A stretch of 48,700 nucleotides of DNA from a virus. Positions within the stretch are counted from its first letter, which is position 1. Each line of letters opens with the position of its first letter. Position numbers and translations under genes: made by a program. The stretch is from IMG/VR virus record IMGVR_UViG_3300010403_000027, positions 1 to 48,700 of that record; one strand, given 5' to 3'. The notes under the pieces are model-generated. The model was not told the origin of the DNA. It saw only the letters and a list, made by a program, of their open reading frames with translations, and made no database searches. Below, piece by piece: positions 44,713 through 48,700 of the stretch.

Positions 44713-46697
44713 GCGCTCCCCTCGAGAAACGCTTGCCGACATAACTCCTGCGTGGGGCCGAGCGGCTGACTGTAGACGCCTGACGTACAGTGGAAGCAGC
44801 CGCCGTTCCGCGCCCGCATCCCCCGCGCGAGTTCCCGCGCGATATGCGGGTCGGTGTAGCGGCTGTCACTCGGGACTTCGCCCGCGCCTTGCGTTTCGTT
44901 CGTCAGCATCGGGCGCATCGTCGGAATGGGATGCTCCGCCCAGCTGCCGTACACCTGTTCGCCGAAGTTCACATCGGCAAGCTGCTTGCTCAAGGGGCCG
45001 CGATTCAAATGCGGCGTGCAGTACACGCCGTAGGGCGCCGGGACGGGCGATCCGCTCGTGCCGCTGCCCGTCGAGTAGATCACGCCGTGGCGATCGACGT
45101 GCGCCATGATGTACGGCAGGTCGAGTTGATTCTCGCCGTCCAAGACTTCATTGCCGTCTTCGACGAGACAGAGGTCTGTGAAGTCCTGCGCGACCTCATA
45201 CACCGCGCTCAGGATGCGGACGTATTCCTCCCGCGCGATGCCGAGATCGCGCATATCGCAGAGGACGGTGAGTTCCGAGCGGCGGCCGATGTTGCGTTTC
45301 CACGTCAAATAGTCCCCCAACAGCCGCTGCAGATCGGGGATCGGCAGATGGAGCGGCGGCAGCCCGAGTTGTTCGGGAATCCACTTCATCGTGAGCGTGG
45401 TGCGATCCAGCGTGAAGCCCGGGTACAGCGTCGGCGTCAGATCCTGCCCCAGCGTGAAGCGATAGAACTGCATGAAATTGGTGACTTCAATCGGCAGGTA
45501 GCGGCGGCCGTGCTCGAGAAAATCCACGCCCTGCACACTGAGCGGCCCGAGCGGCACCGGCGCGGGACTTGCGGCCGTGGGATCTTTCAGCAGGAACTGC
45601 ACGAGCGGACGCGCGAGGTTGTCCTTCGCGCGTTCGGTGACGACGTTCCCCTGCCGCGTGAAGGTTTCCCACGCCCCCGGCTCGCCATGCGCGTCCCGCG
45701 GTTCGCGGCTGCCGTCGGGTTGAATCGACAGCCACTGCGTGCCGTTCGGCGAGAGGATCGCGAGCGTGCCGTCCGGCTGCGTGACGAGGCCGACGGTTTC
45801 ATCACTCCCCTGCGCGGACACCGGCCGTGTTTCGAAGCCCTGATCGATCGCGCCGTAGCGGAAGTTCACGATCGTGTCGGCGAGCGCCGTCGGGGTGACG
45901 ACGCGGATCGGCAGGGGCACCGGATGCCCATTCGGGATGTCTGACGTCGCGAGCACCGAGGCCGCCGGGAGCCAGCGCGTGCCTTCGCGGACGCCGTACT
46001 GATCGACGGCGCTGCGATTCAACTGATACGCGATCGCATATTGCGCGTCGGTCGCGTCCCAGAAGACAAATTCCGTCGCCCACTCGTGCGCCTGCTGCGC
46101 CTCGGTGAGCGGCCGCGAGGCATAGCCGAATTCACTGACGCCCCAGTGGCGCGTGCCGATGATGTCCTTTAAGCGGCGGATTTCGTCGGCGCGCGTGCGC
46201 GATCCCGGCTGGGGATCGAGGGCCGAGGTGACCGGCGCATAGCGATGCACATCGACGCCGACGGCGGGCAACCCGGCGAGCGTCTTCCAGATTTCTTTCA
46301 AGTAGGTGAAGCCGCGATCGTTGAGGTTGGCGATTGCGGGCGCGACCAAGTCGAACCCGGCCGCCTGACAGAGCGGCGCCGCGCGCTCGATCCACGCGCG
46401 ACAACTGCGAGTACTCAGGTGCCCGCGGTGGCCCAGATCCGGCTCGTTCGGGCTGCTGATGATGACGGGCGGCAGATCGGGGCGCGGCTCGATCAAACGC
46501 CCGAGCGCGGCAATCTGCGCCGTGTCCTTCACGAGGAACAGCACCGCGAAGCCGACGAGCCGCGCGTCCAAGATCACCTCGGCCGCATGCGCGGGACTCG
46601 GATCGTAATCGAGCCGAATCATTCGGTAGTTCCACGCGTACAACTGCTGCAGCACGTCGAGCGGCTGCCACGCGCCGGTCTGGATGCCGTGGCGCAT
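44709..46697 (-). CDS. Glycoside hydrolase-like protein (clan A type)
   Basis: The 662-residue product begins with a TIM-barrel-like domain. SSPNEPDL gives the acid/base pair Asn84-Glu85, VDVHRYAP carries a His at 151, and HWGVSEFGYA gives the nucleophile Glu189. This is the clan GH-A layout. A middle beta part (LVTQPDGTLAILSPNGTQWL) and a second large domain follow, with GNEVLDGENQLDLPYIMAHV and Cys residues near the end. It precedes the holin-like genes in transcription order. It may be the cell-wall enzyme, a capsule depolymerase or a virion-bound hydrolase. Confidence 0.65.
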   Translation of the reverse strand: MRHGIQTGAWQPLDVLQQLYAWNYRMIRLDYDPSPAHAAEVILDARLVGFAVLFLVKDTAQIAALGRLIEPRPDLPPVIISSPNEPDLGHRGHLSTRSCRAWIERAAPLCQAAGFDLVAPAIANLNDRGFTYLKEIWKTLAGLPAVGVDVHRYAPVTSALDPQPGSRTRADEIRRLKDIIGTRHWGVSEFGYASRPLTEAQQAHEWATEFVFWDATDAQYAIAYQLNRSAVDQYGVREGTRWLPAASVLATSDIPNGHPVPLPIRVVTPTALADTIVNFRYGAIDQGFETRPVSAQGSDETVGLVTQPDGTLAILSPNGTQWLSIQPDGSREPRDAHGEPGAWETFTRQGNVVTERAKDNLARPLVQFLLKDPTAASPAPVPLGPLSVQGVDFLEHGRRYLPIEVTNFMQFYRFTLGQDLTPTLYPGFTLDRTTLTMKWIPEQLGLPPLHLPIPDLQRLLGDYLTWKRNIGRRSELTVLCDMRDLGIAREEYVRILSAVYEVAQDFTDLCLVEDGNEVLDGENQLDLPYIMAHVDRHGVIYSTGSGTSGSPVPAPYGVYCTPHLNRGPLSKQLADVNFGEQVYGSWAEHPIPTMRPMLTNETQGAGEVPSDSRYTDPHIARELARGMRARNGGCFHCTSGVYSQPLGPTQELCRQAFLEGSA

Positions 46698-46928
46698 TTA
46701 GATCGTCCCCGTCACGAGCCCCGTCGCGAGGGCATAGCGCGTCAGGGCGGCCGTGGAGCGCGAGCGGATCAGGCCCGCCCGTTCCAGCTTATCGATCGCC
46801 GACATCCGGTAGGCCTGCACGGCGCCGCGGCCGACGCCCATCAGCACACTCGCCTCGAGCGGCGTCAGGCCATTCGCCGTATGGAGGACGGTTTCCCATT
46901 CGCGGGGGGAGAGGAGCGGGATCGTCAG
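46698..46928 (-). CDS. LuxR/GerE-type HTH protein, start uncertain
   Basis: The product, 76 residues if translation begins at CTG 46928, is almost only a LuxR-type HTH: LLSPREWETVLHTANGLTP, EASVLMGVGRGAVQAYRMSA and KLERAGLIRSRSTAALTRYA. No ATG or GTG is available at the expected place; the frame overlaps the stop of the upstream gene by four bases with CTG instead. It may regulate late or lysis genes. A start-codon mutation or non-standard start is possible. Confidence 0.5.
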   Translation of the reverse strand: MTIPLLSPREWETVLHTANGLTPLEASVLMGVGRGAVQAYRMSAIDKLERAGLIRSRSTAALTRYALATGLVTGTI

Positions 46929-47068
46929 GGCAGCACGACGTTTTTCTGGTACGCGGTGACGGTGAGATTGCCGCTCAAGCCGGCCGCCTCTTTCTGCGCT
47001 TGCGCCTGGGCGTCGGTGTCCCAGAGGCCTTTGATCACATTGTTCATATCGGTGACGACATAGACCAT
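46925..47068 (-). CDS. Small hypothetical protein
   Basis: The 47-residue product starts MVYVVTDMNNVIKGLWDTDA and ends SGNLTVTAYQKNVVLP, a compact alpha/beta mini-domain. An AGGAG site lies about eight bases before the ATG at 47068, which I chose over the longer frame. It is one gene upstream of the LuxR-type HTH gene. No family is recognised. Confidence 0.55.
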   Translation of the reverse strand: MVYVVTDMNNVIKGLWDTDAQAQAQKEAAGLSGNLTVTAYQKNVVLP

Positions 47069-47070
47069 CG

Positions 47071-47098
47071 TTGACTCCTGTTGGGTTACTGGTAGACT
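47071..47098 (+). promoter_or_regulatory. Candidate rightward promoter for a small plus-strand ORF
   Basis: TTGACT (47071-47076) and TAGACT (47093-47098) are 16 bases apart on the plus strand, opposite the ribosome site of the minus-strand gene. A GTG frame begins ten bases after the -10. This is suggestive only. Confidence 0.35.
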
Positions 47099-47108
47099 CA
47101 CCGCCTCT

Positions 47109-47243
47109 GTGCGTAGTTTCTTGCGTGGCATCGGACTCACCCTCAAATATGGCCTTGCGGCCTTGGGCGGTTGGCTGCTCCTGATGGAGCTGGGCCACCG
47201 CATGAATCTCAGTTACTGGACCGAGACGCTGACGCCGCGTTAG
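47109..47243 (+). CDS. Possible small membrane peptide on the plus strand
   Basis: A 44-residue frame (GTG start; RSFLRGIGLTLKYGLAALGG then WLLLMELGHRMN) lies in the gap between two minus-strand genes and has one hydrophobic segment flanked by basic residues. The opposite strand has only out-of-frame sequence here, so this is the most protein-like reading of the gap. The strand is against all its neighbours. Confidence 0.35.
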   Translation: MRSFLRGIGLTLKYGLAALGGWLLLMELGHRMNLSYWTETLTPR

Positions 47244-48700
47244 CGCGCGTGCGCGGCTTCGGCGGCTAACACCTTCCCGACGACTTGCCCGATCCGCTCC
47301 GGGTTGCTGCCCGCGAGAGCGTCCGCCAACTGACTCGCATACCGGGCGCGGACAAACTTCCACTGCGGCGATTGCAAGGCCCGCGTCAACGATCGGCCCG
47401 CCGTCGCGCCGACGAGGCCCGACGTGATTTTGTCGGTGAGATCGTCCCCACTGAGCGCGCCCGCCGCCCCGCCGATAAGCGGCGCGATCGAGGCCGTCAA
47501 CCCTTTCCCCTGCGAGCTGCGCCGATCAACCGTGGCCTTCGTCACCTTCTCCAGCGATTTCCAGAAGCCGAATTCCTTATTCAGCTTCGCCAGCGCCGCG
47601 ACGCCGTTTTCTTCCGTCCGCAGAATCGTGGCGAAGGTTTTCGCGGCTTCGGGCGCGGTGTTCAGCAGCTCCCCGGCTTTTTCGTTGTAGCCGCCGGCGC
47701 GGCTCGTGACTTGCGCGTAGATTTTCTTCAGGGCGTTGATCTGTTCGACGGACAGCTCATCGCCATATTCCTTCACCACGTCCTGCAATTTGCCGAGGGC
47801 TTCCCATTGCGGTTTGTCGGTGACGATCAGCTCACCGGCGCCGCCCACTTTCGTCGTGGTCAGTTTCCCTTTGGCCTGCTCCAGCGCGTCGAGAATCGGC
47901 GCCGTGGGACGTGTGGATTGCCCGACCGGCCCCGCGATCGTCTGGCCGATCTGATGGCCCAGATCATCAGTGTGCGCCGTGGCCTGCTCCGCCAAGGATT
48001 CCAGCGATCCGCCCAAGCCGCGCCTGGCAAACTCCGGCGCGATGCGCTGCGCCATATCCTTCAGGCGCTTCGTCGTGGCGCCGAGGCCTTCGGTGACGCG
48101 CTTGGCGGCCTTGGCATTCAAATGGTCCGCAATCGTGGCCCGCAGGCGCTTCAAGCCCGGCCCGGCGAGGCGCGGCGCCCCGCCCAGCACGGCGGCGGCG
48201 CCCGTCTCGGTCACGTCGCCGCCCTGTGCCGCCGCGATCCCGCCCGAGGCGAGGCCTTCCACGACGGCCGGCGCCACGCGCCCCAACGTCGGCAGTTTCG
48301 TGGCCAACGTCGCGCCGGCTTTCTCCGCCGCCGCGCCGGGAATGAAAAACTCAGCGATCTGCTCGATGCCCTTGCCGACCGACTGCGCGGTCGTCGTCGG
48401 CGTGAGCTGCCGATCGGCTTCCGTGAAACCCGCCTGCGACACGGGCGCGCCGTAGAGCGCATCCACGCCCCGACTCACGCCGGGGATCATGTGGACGAAG
48501 CGCCCGAGGTTCGTCGCCGTCTGCCCCGCGCCTTTCAACGCGCCCACGGCGAGATCCTTCGCGCCGTCGCTGATGACCGACAGGCCGCCCGCCTGTTGCT
48601 GTGGGAACAGCTCGGGCGTGTCCGACGCCCGCGTCTCCGTGCGGAAGTCTGGGCGGGCCGGCTCGGCGAGGTCGGCATATTCGGGATACTTCGCGAGCAC
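47240..48700 (-). CDS. Internal virion/ejection-type protein (5' end at 1-207)
   Basis: This is the main part of a protein of about 514 residues whose first 28 lie at 124-207 across the circle junction. It has glycine-zipper-like segments (FFIPGAAAEKAGATLAT, VVEGLASGGIAAAQGGD, ASIAPLIGGAAGALSGDD) and long helical parts (ALEQAKGKLTTTKVGGAGEL). Such proteins of short-tailed phages can enter the envelope during DNA ejection. It is the last virion gene before the lysis region. The first in-frame GTG in the window (48700) is not the real start. The role is inferred from composition and neighbours. Confidence 0.7.
   Translation of the reverse strand: MLAKYPEYADLAEPARPDFRTETRASDTPELFPQQQAGGLSVISDGAKDLAVGALKGAGQTATNLGRFVHMIPGVSRGVDALYGAPVSQAGFTEADRQLTPTTTAQSVGKGIEQIAEFFIPGAAAEKAGATLATKLPTLGRVAPAVVEGLASGGIAAAQGGDVTETGAAAVLGGAPRLAGPGLKRLRATIADHLNAKAAKRVTEGLGATTKRLKDMAQRIAPEFARRGLGGSLESLAEQATAHTDDLGHQIGQTIAGPVGQSTRPTAPILDALEQAKGKLTTTKVGGAGELIVTDKPQWEALGKLQDVVKEYGDELSVEQINALKKIYAQVTSRAGGYNEKAGELLNTAPEAAKTFATILRTEENGVAALAKLNKEFGFWKSLEKVTKATVDRRSSQGKGLTASIAPLIGGAAGALSGDDLTDKITSGLVGATAGRSLTRALQSPQWKFVRARYASQLADALAGSNPERIGQVVGKVLAAEAAHAR
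48578..48700. repeat. Terminal direct repeat, right copy
   Basis: This 123-base sequence is identical to 1-123. Together they show that the window covers a closed circle or a terminally redundant molecule, with a unit length of 48,577 bases. Confidence 0.95.

Overview
The window looks like one complete genome of a temperate, short-tailed (podovirus-like) bacteriophage, closed into a circle. Bases 1-123 are identical to 48578-48700, and the gene cut at the right end continues in frame at the left end, so the real circle is about 48,577 bp. The DNA is GC-rich, with no insertion sequence, rRNA, CRISPR array or complete tRNA gene. The host cannot be named. The attachment site resembles the 3' half of a tRNA-Glu gene, and several signal peptides end in Ala-Gln, which would suit a GC-rich Gram-negative such as an Acidobacteriota or Proteobacteria member; this is a weak inference.

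Layout. Two divergent transcription units meet at an immunity region (37304-37447). The minus strand carries nearly everything else in one long, tightly overlapped series running right to left. It starts with a Cro-like regulator and an excisionase-like HTH protein, followed by small early genes. Next are recombination genes (RecT/Bet-like, YqaJ-like nuclease, HNH), an MT-A70 adenine methyltransferase and replication-type genes. A nucleic-acid-modification-like block (24957-29388) holds a C5-cytosine methyltransferase, a radical SAM protein, a glycosyltransferase-like protein and a TSPPY methyltransferase. Packaging (TerS-like, TerL, portal) follows, then head genes including a GroES-like co-chaperonin, scaffold, decoration and major capsid protein. 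The series continues with many fibre-like proteins, a P22 gp10-like tail accessory protein and several internal/ejection-type virion proteins. It crosses the circle junction and ends in a presumed lysis region (43812-47068) of small membrane proteins and a glycoside hydrolase-like protein.

The plus strand carries the lysogeny side: a CI-like HTH repressor, a small linked gene, a tyrosine integrase and attP (39301-39344). Beyond attP lie a small secreted protein and a five-gene sugar cassette (39996-43805): a sugar nucleotidyltransferase fused to a methyltransferase, a glycosyltransferase-like protein, a NeuB-type synthase, a cupin and a NeuA-type CMP-sugar synthetase. After integration at attP this cassette would lie at one prophage end, the usual place for lysogenic-conversion genes. 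It predicts that the lysogen makes and attaches a nonulosonic (sialic-like) acid, probably on its surface.

Most notable: the nonulosonic acid cassette; a 226-residue reading frame nested in another frame of the C5 methyltransferase gene; the phage GroES; the possible base-modification block; leaderless promoters around the immunity operators; nested inverted repeats at 31310-31414; and enzymes that appear to lack standard catalytic residues (YqaJ-like nuclease, integrase). All functions were assigned by reading motifs by eye; no database search was possible.
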